Part shown: positions 25,589 to 33,962 of the stretch, piece by piece
Layout of the letters: each line of letters opens with the position of its first letter
How positions within the stretch are numbered: position 1 is the first letter of the stretch
Origin: an uncultured Fidelibacterota bacterium
GTDB taxonomy: Bacteria > Fidelibacterota > Marinisomatia > Marinisomatales > TCS55
Direction: 5' to 3'
Length of the DNA stretch: 43,416 nucleotides
NCBI GenBank assembly: GCA_913062595.1
Contig: CAJXWT010000009.1
Coordinates: 1 to 43,416 of the forward strand
Position numbers and translations under genes: made by a program
The notes under the pieces: generated by a model
Told to the model about the DNA's origin: nothing
Seen by the model: only the letters and a program-made list of their open reading frames with translations
Databases searched by the model: none

Positions 25589-27042
25589 CTAATTCTATTC
25601 TTTTCCAAGGTTTTAGTTTCCTGCAAAATTAATTTCCAGGCCTTGATAACATGATCCCATGTCGTTTTTGTCTGACCGATAGAAAATCTTATGGTGTATT
25701 TATTATTTAATTTGGTATGAATTAAATAGAGTTTGCCGCTATCATTCAGTCTTTGGACAAGTGCTTCATTGAATTCATCCGAACCTTTATAACGGAAACA
25801 AACCAGATTTAGTACGGTTGGTGCCATTAATTCAAACCGATCGTCTTTATTAATCTCTTCTGTGAGCGCTTTAGCTGATCCTATATGCTGTCTTATGTGT
25901 GCTTGGATTCCCTTGATTCCATAATGGCGAATAACGCTCCATAATTTTAGGGATCGGAAACGTCTGCCCAGCGGTATCTGCCAATCTCTATAGTCAAATA
26001 CAGAATTTGATTTACTTTCTTTAGTTTTTAAGTATTCCGGCGTGATGCTGAGCGAGTCGATCAACGCATCTCTATTAGATACGTAAAAACAGCTACAGTC
26101 AAAATTTGTTAGCATAAATTTATGCGGATTGAAACAGTAGCTTTGGGCAAGTTCCAAACCTTCGTGAATGAAGCGGTATTCAGGGCATGTGGCTGCAGAT
26201 CCAGCCATGGCGGCGTCAACATGCAGCCAAATACCGAATTCCGAGCAAATGTTTCCGATCTCTGTTAGAGGATCAAGAGCTGTACTGGATGTCGTACCCA
26301 CTGTAGCACAGACAAAAGCGGGTGTTAAACCATCTCTTATATCTTGTTCTACAGCTCTGCGCAGTTCTGATGGTCTCATGGCAAATTCATCATCAACTGT
26401 AATTGAACGCAGATTATGTTTACCGATACCAGTAATCTTCACAGCTTTTTCTATTGAAGAATGGGCCTGGTTAGAGGTATAAACGCGAAGTTTACCATCG
26501 AAACCAGTCTCATTTATTTTACCATTTGATGCTTTTTCTCGGGCAGCTAACAAAGCACAAAGTATTGCACTGGATGCCGTATCATGAATTACACCACCGC
26601 CTGTACTAGTAGATTTGAATTTTTCGGGGAGATGTAACATATCCACCAGCCAATCCAATACGTGTGTTTCCAGTTCTGTACATGCCGGGCTAGTGGCCCA
26701 CAACATCCCTTGCACACCAAGTCCAGTTGAGAGCATATCACCAAGAATAGCTGGACCAGTCGAGTTGCAAGGGAAAAAAGCGAAAAAATTAGGGGATTGC
26801 CAGTGGGTTACTCCGGGCAGGATTTTTTCATTCATATCCGCTAACACTGCCTCGAAAGTTTCACCATCTTCAGGAGGGTGGTCTGGCAACTGTCCACGGA
26901 TGTCACCAGGCCGCGCTTGGGAAAGTACTGGTAATGAATCCACGTTTTGATAATATTCTGCTATCCAGTCTATTACCTTATAGCCATTTTTTTTGAATTC
27001 GTCGATTGTCATATGAATTGAATGTTTGTTATCCATGTTCAT
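25585..27042 (-). CDS. Aromatic L-amino acid decarboxylase-like group II PLP enzyme
   Basis: The 485-residue protein has the group II decarboxylase order: HWQSPNFFAFFPCNSTGPAI, LETHVLDWLVDML, STGGGVIHDTASSA, QAHSSIEKA (His194 stacks on PLP), LHVDAAMAGSA (Asp276 binds the pyridine N) and CFNPHKFMLTNFDC (Lys308 Schiff base). In the Asp motif, Met replaces the Tyr common in this family. Substrates of relatives are DOPA, Tyr, Trp or Phe, so amine production is likely but the substrate is undetermined. A GAAGG Shine-Dalgarno precedes the ATG. It is transcribed divergently from uvrC, across the palindrome at 27100-27119. Confidence 0.9.
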   Translation of the reverse strand: MNMDNKHSIHMTIDEFKKNGYKVIDWIAEYYQNVDSLPVLSQARPGDIRGQLPDHPPEDGETFEAVLADMNEKILPGVTHWQSPNFFAFFPCNSTGPAILGDMLSTGLGVQGMLWATSPACTELETHVLDWLVDMLHLPEKFKSTSTGGGVIHDTASSAILCALLAAREKASNGKINETGFDGKLRVYTSNQAHSSIEKAVKITGIGKHNLRSITVDDEFAMRPSELRRAVEQDIRDGLTPAFVCATVGTTSSTALDPLTEIGNICSEFGIWLHVDAAMAGSAATCPEYRFIHEGLELAQSYCFNPHKFMLTNFDCSCFYVSNRDALIDSLSITPEYLKTKESKSNSVFDYRDWQIPLGRRFRSLKLWSVIRHYGIKGIQAHIRQHIGSAKALTEEINKDDRFELMAPTVLNLVCFRYKGSDEFNEALVQRLNDSGKLYLIHTKLNNKYTIRFSIGQTKTTWDHVIKAWKLILQETKTLEKNRIS

Positions 27043-27075
27043 TTATCCTTCATTTATTAATTATTTATATCGATA

Positions 27076-27104
27076 ATATTAGAATTGACAGTCGAGGTAT
27101 GAAA
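27076..27104 (-). promoter_or_regulatory. Candidate promoter of the decarboxylase gene
   Basis: On the minus strand TTTCAT (-35, 27099-27104) and TAATAT (-10, 27076-27081) are separated by 17 bases. The -35 box lies in the left end of the 27100-27119 palindrome. Confidence 0.45.
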
Positions 27105-27119
27105 TACAATTGTATTTCA
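27100..27119. promoter_or_regulatory. Perfect 20-bp palindrome, candidate operator
   Basis: TGAAATACAATTGTATTTCA reads the same on both strands. It lies midway between two divergent genes and contributes to the -35 hexamer of a candidate promoter on each side. It is suited to a dimeric repressor that would control the decarboxylase and uvrC together. No regulator gene is adjacent. Confidence 0.55.
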
Positions 27120-27143
27120 AAACGGAGTAATCCAGATTATATT
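27115..27143 (+). promoter_or_regulatory. Candidate promoter of uvrC
   Basis: TTTCAA (-35, 27115-27120) and TATATT (-10, 27138-27143) are separated by 17 bases, placing the start about 17 bases before the uvrC ATG. The -35 box overlaps the right end of the palindrome. Confidence 0.45.
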
Positions 27144-27166
27144 TTAATGAATGTATATTTTGGGTC

Positions 27167-29011
27167 ATGAAGACTAGTTTAAATGAGAAAATAAAAAATA
27201 TTCCCACAAAACCGGGTGTATACCAATTTAAAAACGATGTAGGTGAAATTATTTATATAGGTAAGGCCAAAAACCTACGCACCAGAGTACGATCCTATTT
27301 CCAAAAAAACAAATATCAGACACCAAAAAATCAATCCATGATCAAAAGGATCACCGATTTGGATTGGATTGTAGTTTCGACCGAAGTAGAGGCATTGTTG
27401 ACTGAAGCAAATCTGGTAAAAGAACATAAGCCGCATTATAATATTAATCTCAAAGATGATAAATCCTTTCCTTATATACGAATCACGAGGGAACCTTATT
27501 CGAGAATTTTTATTACCAGAGATATTGTTAAAGATGGATCCAGATATTTTGGTCCATACACTGATGTTTATTTACTGCGCAGATCGTTAAAGGCCGTTCA
27601 TAAGATTTTTCCTATACGTAGCTGCGACTTTTATTTAGATCAGGAAGTTATTAGTGCCGGCAAAGTAGATCTCTGCCTGGATTACCATATTAAGAAATGT
27701 GAAGGCCCCTGTCAGAATTTGGTCTCCCAGAAAGATTACAATGCGATGATAAAACGGGTAGTGCAGTTTTTACAAGGCAAAACGAAAGATACAGAAAATT
27801 ATATAAACAAACAGATGAGTGTCGCGGCAGATGAGATGCGCTACGAAGATGCTGCAATGTATCGTGATCAACTTGCAGCCGTTAAAAGTTTTAAAGAAAA
27901 GCAACGCAAGGTTGCTGCTGACTTTGATAATCGTGATGTATTTGCCATGGCAAAACAAGATAATATGTGTGTAACAGTGATTGTACGAATTCGTAATGGC
28001 AGGATCCACAGCATAGAAAAGATCTCAATTAATATTGGCGATGAAAGGGACGCAGATATTTTTGAATCCGTCATCACACAATTTTATCTTAACTCAGATT
28101 TCATCCCGAAAACAATAAATGTTGCGGACGTACCAACTAATAAAAAACAGCTACTGGTGTGGTTAAAAGAAAAACGAAACGGCCCTGTTCATATTCAAGT
28201 TCCAAGGAGAGGGGAAAAAGCCAGGGAGATACGGCTGGCAGCACAAAACGCAAAGCTGTTGGTAGGAGAATGGATAATCAATCGCAAGAAACGGCGCGAG
28301 TTGATACCAAAAATGGTGCAACAACTTCAGGAAGATCTGCAACTTAAGATACCACCACGCCGAATAGAGGCATTTGATATTTCTCATTTGGGAGGCACAA
28401 ATACGGTTGCTTCGATGGTATGTTTTATTGATGGTAAAGCACGTAAATCGGAATACAGGAAGTACAAAATAAAGACAGTTGTTGGTATTGATGATTTTGC
28501 CGCTATGCGGGAAGTGGTATTCAGGCGTTATCGGCGATTGAAAAGCGAACAGGCAACCCTGCCAGATCTAATACTTATTGATGGCGGTAAAGGACAACTT
28601 AGCATGGCAATATCTGCTTTGCGTGAACTTGGATTGGATTATTTGACAGTTATTGGGCTGGCGAAGCGGTTGGAAGAAGTATTCGTGCCAGGTCACTCGG
28701 ACGCACAATCCATACCCAGACAATCACCTGGTCTGATATTATTAAGGAAAATACGGGATGAGGCCCACCGGTTTGCGATCACATTTCAAAAGCAGAAACG
28801 AAACAAACAAGTACGCACCTCAATATTTGATAGCATTGATGGTATGGGCCCGAAACGGGTACAATCTTTATTTATTGTATTCCAAGACATAGAAAGCATT
28901 GCCCAGGCTAATACTGATATAATTGCCAAGAAAGCTAAGATTCCCTTAAAACAGGCCAAAAGTGTGCGTTTGGCTGCTAGACAGTTTCGAACAGAAAAAA
29001 CGCCTAAGTAA
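27167..29011 (+). CDS. uvrC: Excinuclease ABC subunit C
   Basis: The 614 residues are the standard UvrC length. The GIY-YIG domain has GVYQFKNDVGEIIYIGKAKNL. The UVR motif lies at about 205-240 (ADEMRYEDAAMYRDQLAAVK) and binds UvrB. The RNase H-like endonuclease domain has IEAFDISHLGGTNTVASMV and DLILIDGGKGQLSMA. Tandem helix-hairpin-helix motifs end the protein (FDSIDGMGPKRVQSLF). It makes both incisions in nucleotide excision repair. The Cys-rich cluster before the UVR domain (CDFYLDQ to CLDYHIKKCEGPC) is intact. Confidence 0.97.
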   Translation: MKTSLNEKIKNIPTKPGVYQFKNDVGEIIYIGKAKNLRTRVRSYFQKNKYQTPKNQSMIKRITDLDWIVVSTEVEALLTEANLVKEHKPHYNINLKDDKSFPYIRITREPYSRIFITRDIVKDGSRYFGPYTDVYLLRRSLKAVHKIFPIRSCDFYLDQEVISAGKVDLCLDYHIKKCEGPCQNLVSQKDYNAMIKRVVQFLQGKTKDTENYINKQMSVAADEMRYEDAAMYRDQLAAVKSFKEKQRKVAADFDNRDVFAMAKQDNMCVTVIVRIRNGRIHSIEKISINIGDERDADIFESVITQFYLNSDFIPKTINVADVPTNKKQLLVWLKEKRNGPVHIQVPRRGEKAREIRLAAQNAKLLVGEWIINRKKRRELIPKMVQQLQEDLQLKIPPRRIEAFDISHLGGTNTVASMVCFIDGKARKSEYRKYKIKTVVGIDDFAAMREVVFRRYRRLKSEQATLPDLILIDGGKGQLSMAISALRELGLDYLTVIGLAKRLEEVFVPGHSDAQSIPRQSPGLILLRKIRDEAHRFAITFQKQKRNKQVRTSIFDSIDGMGPKRVQSLFIVFQDIESIAQANTDIIAKKAKIPLKQAKSVRLAARQFRTEKTPK

Positions 29012-29107
29012 ACCAGTGCGATTAAGCGTTAAAATAACATAGAGAAAGCTGTATTTTCTGTGATAAATATCAACTACACCTAACTCTATTACTTGTAGAT
29101 TAGTTGA

Positions 29108-30961
29108 ATGATCTGGTTTCGCTACCTATTACTTATCGGATTAATACTCAATTCGTTATCTGGGCAGGAATATGTTCCTGATAGAATAATTGTAAAACTT
29201 GCTCCGGATATTTCTCGTAATGATTTCAGCAGTATCCTTGATACCAATAATTATGTGGTTGAAAAAGTATTGGTCAGACGTCTCAATATCATCAGCGTCA
29301 AATTGAAGAACAATCAAATTTCACCATTAGACGCTATAAAGGAATTTCGCAACAATCCATTTGTTGATAAAGCAATTCTAGACACAAAGGTTTCCCGTAG
29401 GGATATGCCGGATGATATGCAGTTTGACCAGCAATGGGCATTGCATAATGTTGGCCAGAGTGGTGGTACAGAAGATGCCGATATTGATGCACCAGAAGCC
29501 TGGGATATCGCAACCGGGGGCATAACACCTTTGGGAGACACTATAGTGGTCGCTATTGTTGATGGAGGCATGTTGCTAACTCATGCGGATCTAACTCCTA
29601 ATTTGTGGACGAATTGGGGTGAAATATCTGGTAATGGAATTGATGATGATGGTAATGGCTATGTCGATGATGTACATGGCTGGAACGCCTATTCTTCAAA
29701 TGGGTCAGTGCCAAGCGATGGTCACGGTACCCACGTTGCAGGAATCGTGGGTGCTAAGGGTTATAATGGTGCCTATGTGGCCGGTGTGAACTGGAATGTA
29801 AAACTCATGCCAATAGCTGGTTCTTCCGGAACGACCTCTATTGTTTTGGAAGCATATGGTTATGCCCTGGATCAACGGGCAATTTATGATTCTACTGATG
29901 GATCCTCTGGTGCATTCGTGGTGGCTACTAACAGCAGTTTTGGTGTTAATAACGCTGACTGCAACAGCGGTAATTATTCTCTCTGGAATGATATGTATGA
30001 TGCCCTGGGTCAGTATGGTATCCTTAGCTGCGGTGCGACGATGAATAATAATTCTAACGTTGATGTTACCGGCGATGTACCTACTGGATGTGAAAGTGAA
30101 TATATGATCTCTGTTACGAATACGACGCGGAATGATGCGAAAAACAGCGGTGCCGCATATGGGGCAACTACTATTGATCTTGGTGCACCGGGGACACAGA
30201 TATTATCTACTTACACTGGAGGAGGTACTTCATCTCTATCAGGTACATCTATGGCCTCTCCGCACGTTGCTGGAGCAGTTGGCTTCCTACATGCATCAAT
30301 GTCTGCAGGTTTTTCGTCTTTTTTTCAAAGTAATCCTGCAGAAGGTGGTTTGCTTATAAAACAATTGATCTTGGATGGCACAGATCCATTACCAACTCTT
30401 AATGGCGTTACGGTGAGTGGCGGGCGGTTGAACCTTTATAATTCAGCATTATTAAGTATGGAGACCATGGCAGCAGATTCCCTGGATCCAAACCCTGTCA
30501 CCAATGTTACAGCAGATACTACAGAATGGTATCGCGTAACATTAAATTGGAACGATCCTACAGAGTTATTTGGAGGTGATGCAATCCCCACTTTTATGAT
30601 AAATATATATCGGGATGGTGAATTTGAAAGTTCTGTCTGGCAAGGTGTAGAAAGTTTTACCGATATAGGACTATCCTCTGATTCAGAGTACTTATATACG
30701 TTGGTTACTCGTGTTGTTGCTAATGATTCACTGAGCATTGGTGTATCAATCCCAGTAACTATTGCGGGTGGAAACTGTCAACCGGGTGATTTAACTGAAA
30801 ATAACGTAGTGGATGTGCTGGATGTGGTACAATTATTACGATTTGTTCTCGGATATAATGAACCCAGCCCAGTACACTATTGCACAGGAGATTTGAACTA
30901 TGATAATAATCTTAATATCACTGATGTCCTGATGCTTATGGACACAATTTTGGGTATATAG
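29108..30961 (+). CDS. Secreted subtilisin-like serine protease with FnIII-like and dockerin-like domains
   Basis: The 617-residue protein has a signal peptide cut before Gln in LSGQEYVPD, then a propeptide-like region opening DRIIVKLAP (about 21-100). The S8 catalytic triad is complete: Asp152 in AIVDGG, His206 in DGHGTHVAG, Ser381 in GTSMASPHVAG, with Asn275 at the oxyanion hole. A DDDGNGYVDD insert (about 179-188) is a probable Ca2+ loop. A fibronectin III-like module (about 455-545) is followed by a dockerin-I-like pair of Ca2+ loops (GDLTENNVVDVLDVV and GDLNYDNNLNITDVL). No cohesin is seen nearby. It is probably cell-surface or secreted. Confidence 0.92.
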   Translation: MIWFRYLLLIGLILNSLSGQEYVPDRIIVKLAPDISRNDFSSILDTNNYVVEKVLVRRLNIISVKLKNNQISPLDAIKEFRNNPFVDKAILDTKVSRRDMPDDMQFDQQWALHNVGQSGGTEDADIDAPEAWDIATGGITPLGDTIVVAIVDGGMLLTHADLTPNLWTNWGEISGNGIDDDGNGYVDDVHGWNAYSSNGSVPSDGHGTHVAGIVGAKGYNGAYVAGVNWNVKLMPIAGSSGTTSIVLEAYGYALDQRAIYDSTDGSSGAFVVATNSSFGVNNADCNSGNYSLWNDMYDALGQYGILSCGATMNNNSNVDVTGDVPTGCESEYMISVTNTTRNDAKNSGAAYGATTIDLGAPGTQILSTYTGGGTSSLSGTSMASPHVAGAVGFLHASMSAGFSSFFQSNPAEGGLLIKQLILDGTDPLPTLNGVTVSGGRLNLYNSALLSMETMAADSLDPNPVTNVTADTTEWYRVTLNWNDPTELFGGDAIPTFMINIYRDGEFESSVWQGVESFTDIGLSSDSEYLYTLVTRVVANDSLSIGVSIPVTIAGGNCQPGDLTENNVVDVLDVVQLLRFVLGYNEPSPVHYCTGDLNYDNNLNITDVLMLMDTILGI

Positions 30962-30983
30962 TTTCTGAAAATTTGATAAAGAA

Positions 30984-31475
30984 ATGAATGATAATAATAT
31001 TAACACACTTTTAAATAATTACTGTAATAGAAGGGAATTTGTCAAGGACACGTTAACTGGGATAGGTACCGTGGCATTTGGAAGTTTTATGCTGGTTAAT
31101 CAAAGCGGTTGCAGTGAAGGTAGTCCTACGGCACCTACCGACAGTAACGGTGAGACTAGCATTACTGTCGACTTGTCGTTCCCAGAAAATAGCGCTCTGG
31201 CAACGGTAGGCGGTACATTGGCATTGACCGCCAATGAATTGGACGGCTCGGGCATACTCCTATACAGGAAAAGTGATACCAGTGTGTTGGCATTCAGCAG
31301 AATTTGCACGCATAATGGTTGTACAATTGGTTCGTTTCAGAATGGTACATCTGCATGTCCCTGTCATGGCAGCCAGTTCAATACATCGGGCAGTGTTGTA
31401 AATGGACCGGCTGTAAATGCATTGAAACAGTATTCAGCAACTATTGTAGGTGATATAGTAACCATTTCTCCCTGA
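30984..31475 (+). CDS. Rieske [2Fe-2S] protein with Tat-like signal
   Basis: The 163-residue protein has NRREFVK followed by a hydrophobic stretch (about 15-40), matching a twin-arginine signal, which suits export with the cluster already inserted. The Rieske domain has CTHNGC (Cys108, His110, Cys113) and CPCHGS (Cys125, Cys127, His128). The first and fourth Cys/His pairs bind iron, and Cys113 with Cys127 would form the disulfide of bc1/b6f-type Rieske proteins. No cytochrome b gene is adjacent, so it may serve another periplasmic electron path. Its TGA overlaps the next ATG by one base. Confidence 0.9.
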   Translation: MNDNNINTLLNNYCNRREFVKDTLTGIGTVAFGSFMLVNQSGCSEGSPTAPTDSNGETSITVDLSFPENSALATVGGTLALTANELDGSGILLYRKSDTSVLAFSRICTHNGCTIGSFQNGTSACPCHGSQFNTSGSVVNGPAVNALKQYSATIVGDIVTISP

Positions 31476-32182
31476 TGAAAAAGCGAGTGGTCAATTTATT
31501 TATTACCTTGCCCTTAGCCAGCATAGGGCTATACATTTTTCTCCTGGCAGCAGCCATAGTTTCCTACAATGGCGGTAATTCAATAGACTACCATGGAATC
31601 GGGTATTCTTTTTCCCTGAATTTCCTCAGCGATCTGGGTAGGTTCAGCGGTTACGCTGGACAGGATAATAGCCTGTCATTTTACAGTTTTAATTTATCGT
31701 TAGTCACTATAGGTATCGCATTTTTGGCATACTTTATATTCCTGCCTTCATTACATAATTCAAATCCAAAATCATTTCTATTTTCACGGGTTGGCAGTCT
31801 TTTTGGGTGTTTTGCAAGCATCTGTTTTACTGGGGTGGGGCTGACCCCTGCTGATACCTTAAAAGACTTGCATGTATTTTTTGCTAACTGGGTTTTCCGT
31901 TCTATGAGCCTGGCGGTACTATTTTATGCCTTAACATTTCTTTTCCTTAATAAAGATAATCTATATATATCTATATTATTTCTGTTGAGCGGAATCGTTG
32001 TTTTTGCTCATATAGTGATTGCCGATATAGATCTGGCCGTTTATATGTCCAATCCCCATTATGCCCGAGTCCTATCCCAGAAAGCAGCTGTCATCGCGAT
32101 GATATCCATGGTCCCATTAATGGCGATCATTAATTTGAGACAGTTACAGGAAAGGACTATTAATCTGCGAATATTTGGTTAA
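31475..32182 (+). CDS. DUF998-like polytopic membrane protein
   Basis: The 235-residue protein has six or seven hydrophobic segments. The stretch after helix 1 (NFLSDLGRFSGYAG) resembles the conserved loop of the DUF998 membrane family, which has no defined activity; the assignment is from pattern only. It overlaps the Rieske stop by one base and so is coupled to it. A role as a membrane partner of the Rieske protein is speculative. A 28-base gap with no hairpin separates it from the converging thioredoxin gene. Confidence 0.65.
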   Translation: MKKRVVNLFITLPLASIGLYIFLLAAAIVSYNGGNSIDYHGIGYSFSLNFLSDLGRFSGYAGQDNSLSFYSFNLSLVTIGIAFLAYFIFLPSLHNSNPKSFLFSRVGSLFGCFASICFTGVGLTPADTLKDLHVFFANWVFRSMSLAVLFYALTFLFLNKDNLYISILFLLSGIVVFAHIVIADIDLAVYMSNPHYARVLSQKAAVIAMISMVPLMAIINLRQLQERTINLRIFG

Positions 32183-32210
32183 TGGGATTATTATAATTTA
32201 GGTAAAGTAC

Positions 32211-32903
32211 TTATAGTCTCATCTCAGCCAAAGCGAGTTTCCTCTCTTTTCGGTTTAGCTCCCTTTCGGCTTTGAATAATTCTGTTTCAAGTTTCCTTAT
32301 AGAATATCGTTCACTTTTAGATTGCTGTTTTTTAAGTTGCCTAATAATTTGTTTTTTAGCAGCTAATGAAATTTTTTCTTCCTTTAATTGATCCACTAAT
32401 AAGATATGAATAATTCTTTTCATATCAACAAATTCCTGAATTTCAAATAACCGTGTAAGAAATACTATTTTTCCATCTGGTCCTAAAATAATATTCCTGG
32501 TAACACCACTATTTCGGTCTGCAAACAGAGCGAATATATCCGCACCAGGATCTAGAGCAAGAGGGTAGGTGACTTTCACTTCTTTTGCAAACTTGGTAAC
32601 AACATCTGCAGGTTCATCCCGGTCTATTCCAATCACATTCAGCCCTAAATTTTTGTAGACTTTCCAAATTTTCTTCTCAATTTGGGGCATTTCCTCCCGA
32701 CATACTTGGCACCAGCTTGCTGTGAACTGCAGCATGGTGACCTGGCCTTTTAAATCTGCAAGAGAAGTTTGTGATCCATCGGGAAAATCAAGCACAAAAC
32801 TAGGGGAATCATCACCAACATTTACAATATAACCGCGATCATCCGGTGTCTGTGAAAAAGCAATAGTTAGAGATAGTAGAAAGAATAATAGCTGTTTGAT
32901 CAT
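32211..32903 (-). CDS. TlpA/ResA-like periplasmic thioredoxin with C-terminal coiled coil
   Basis: The 230-residue protein has a signal peptide cut before Gln (IAFSQTPDD) and a thioredoxin-like fold of the TlpA/AhpC-TSA group with [13 protein letters not shown], where Cys65 and Cys68 form the active site. Residues up to about 165 match ResA-like length. The last 65 residues are highly charged with heptad-like Leu spacing ([20 protein letters not shown] and [20 protein letters not shown]), a predicted coiled coil that most relatives lack. It shares an ATGA-type overlap with the upstream CBS-like gene, so a sulfur or redox link is plausible. Confidence 0.85.
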   Translation of the reverse strand: MIKQLLFFLLSLTIAFSQTPDDRGYIVNVGDDSPSFVLDFPDGSQTSLADLKGQVTMLQFTASWCQVCREEMPQIEKKIWKVYKNLGLNVIGIDRDEPADVVTKFAKEVKVTYPLALDPGADIFALFADRNSGVTRNIILGPDGKIVFLTRLFEIQEFVDMKRIIHILLVDQLKEEKISLAAKKQIIRQLKKQQSKSERYSIRKLETELFKAERELNRKERKLALAEMRL

Positions 32904-33853
32904 ATGAGAAAACCATTATTGCTCATCCACTCATCACTAACAAACTTGCTTAGATAGTTTCGAATACTGTCTGGGAGAATTACAAGTACATTTTTATCGG
33001 AATCAAGATTCTGGGAGGCTTTAATAGCTGCCCAAACAACTGATCCACAGGATCCACCGATCAACAAGCCTTCTTCTTGGATCAGTCTACGGGCCATGGT
33101 AAACGCATCTTGATCATTGGTTTTTATATACCGATCCACTAGTGTATTGTCCAGCACATCGGGGAAAAAATCATACCCAATTCCTTCAACGTGATAGGTA
33201 TCTATCTCGGTACCGCCTCCTAGAATTGAACCAATTGGATCGACCCCGATAATTTCAATATCAGGAATGGCTTCTTTTAATCTTTTTGCCACACCGGTTA
33301 TGGTACCGCCAGTGCCTGCACCGATAACGACCATCGCTAGATTTTTACCGAATTCATCAAGAATCTCTTCGGCCGTTCCATAATAGTGCGCATCCGGGTT
33401 ATTTGGGTTAGCGTATTGATCGAGTATATGAGAATTAGGTATTTCACTATGTAACCGTTTGGCAACACCGAGAAGACTTTCAGGATCATCATGAGCTGCT
33501 TCTGTTGGTGTGCGTACGATTTCTGCCCCTAGCGCTTTCAAAACAACTTCTTTTTCCATACTCATTTTTTCCGGCATGGTAATGATGAGTTTATATCCTT
33601 TTACCGCAGCGGCCAGAGCCAGGCCAATACCCGTATTACCGGAACTAGGTTCGATCAATGTATCTCCTGGTTTGATACGCCCTTCTTTCTCAGCTTCCTC
33701 GATCATACGTACGCCAATACGATCTTTCAAAGAACCACCAGGGCTTAAAAATTCACATTTGGCAAATAACTGGCAGTTTAGCTCAGCACCTATTTTACCA
33801 AGTTTTACTATCGGTGTTTTCCCAACCGCATCTAGAATAGAATTGTGTATCAT
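32900..33853 (-). CDS. Cystathionine beta-synthase-type PLP enzyme, catalytic core only
   Basis: The 317-residue fold-type II enzyme has [18 protein letters not shown] (Lys43 Schiff base), [17 protein letters not shown] (PLP phosphate and substrate loop), [10 protein letters not shown] and [12 protein letters not shown]. The middle and end ([39 protein letters not shown]) resemble eukaryotic cystathionine beta-synthase more closely than CysK in my reading. The heme-binding N-terminus and the C-terminal Bateman domains are absent. Likely reactions are cystathionine or cysteine synthesis from serine or O-acetylserine; which one is open. It is the first gene of the minus-strand pair. Confidence 0.88.
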   Translation of the reverse strand: MIHNSILDAVGKTPIVKLGKIGAELNCQLFAKCEFLSPGGSLKDRIGVRMIEEAEKEGRIKPGDTLIEPSSGNTGIGLALAAAVKGYKLIITMPEKMSMEKEVVLKALGAEIVRTPTEAAHDDPESLLGVAKRLHSEIPNSHILDQYANPNNPDAHYYGTAEEILDEFGKNLAMVVIGAGTGGTITGVAKRLKEAIPDIEIIGVDPIGSILGGGTEIDTYHVEGIGYDFFPDVLDNTLVDRYIKTNDQDAFTMARRLIQEEGLLIGGSCGSVVWAAIKASQNLDSDKNVLVILPDSIRNYLSKFVSDEWMSNNGFLI

Positions 33854-33877
33854 TTTACAACCTAATTAATTACTTCT

Positions 33878-33906
33878 ATGATAAGAAATACCTGAAAAAT
33901 TACGAA
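33878..33906 (-). promoter_or_regulatory. Candidate promoter of the CBS-like/TlpA-like operon
   Basis: On the minus strand TTCGTA (-35, 33901-33906) and TATCAT (-10, 33878-33883) are 17 bases apart. It overlaps the promoter proposed for the TonB receptor, so RNA polymerase could not occupy both at once. Confidence 0.35.
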
Positions 33907-33920
33907 TAATTAAATATAAT
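33892..33920 (+). promoter_or_regulatory. Candidate promoter of the TonB receptor operon
   Basis: CTGAAA (-35, 33892-33897) and a perfect TATAAT (-10, 33915-33920) are 17 bases apart, giving a start about 36 bases before the ATG at 33963. No riboswitch-sized leader is present. Confidence 0.55.
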
Positions 33921-33962
33921 ATTTGTATTACATTCACCGTTAATTTGGCTGTCTATCTGAAT

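Noticed and set aside
29012-29107. 96-base gap between uvrC and the subtilase gene
   Set aside because: Examined for hairpins, promoters and small ORFs; nothing convincing.
31086-31112. Lipobox-like stretch in the Rieske protein (NQSGC)
   Set aside because: The -3 residue is Gln rather than a Leu-like residue; a Tat signal explains the N-terminus better.
33854-33962. Possible cobalamin or other riboswitch ahead of the TonB receptor
   Set aside because: The gap is only 109 bases, very AT-rich, and has no conserved riboswitch boxes.
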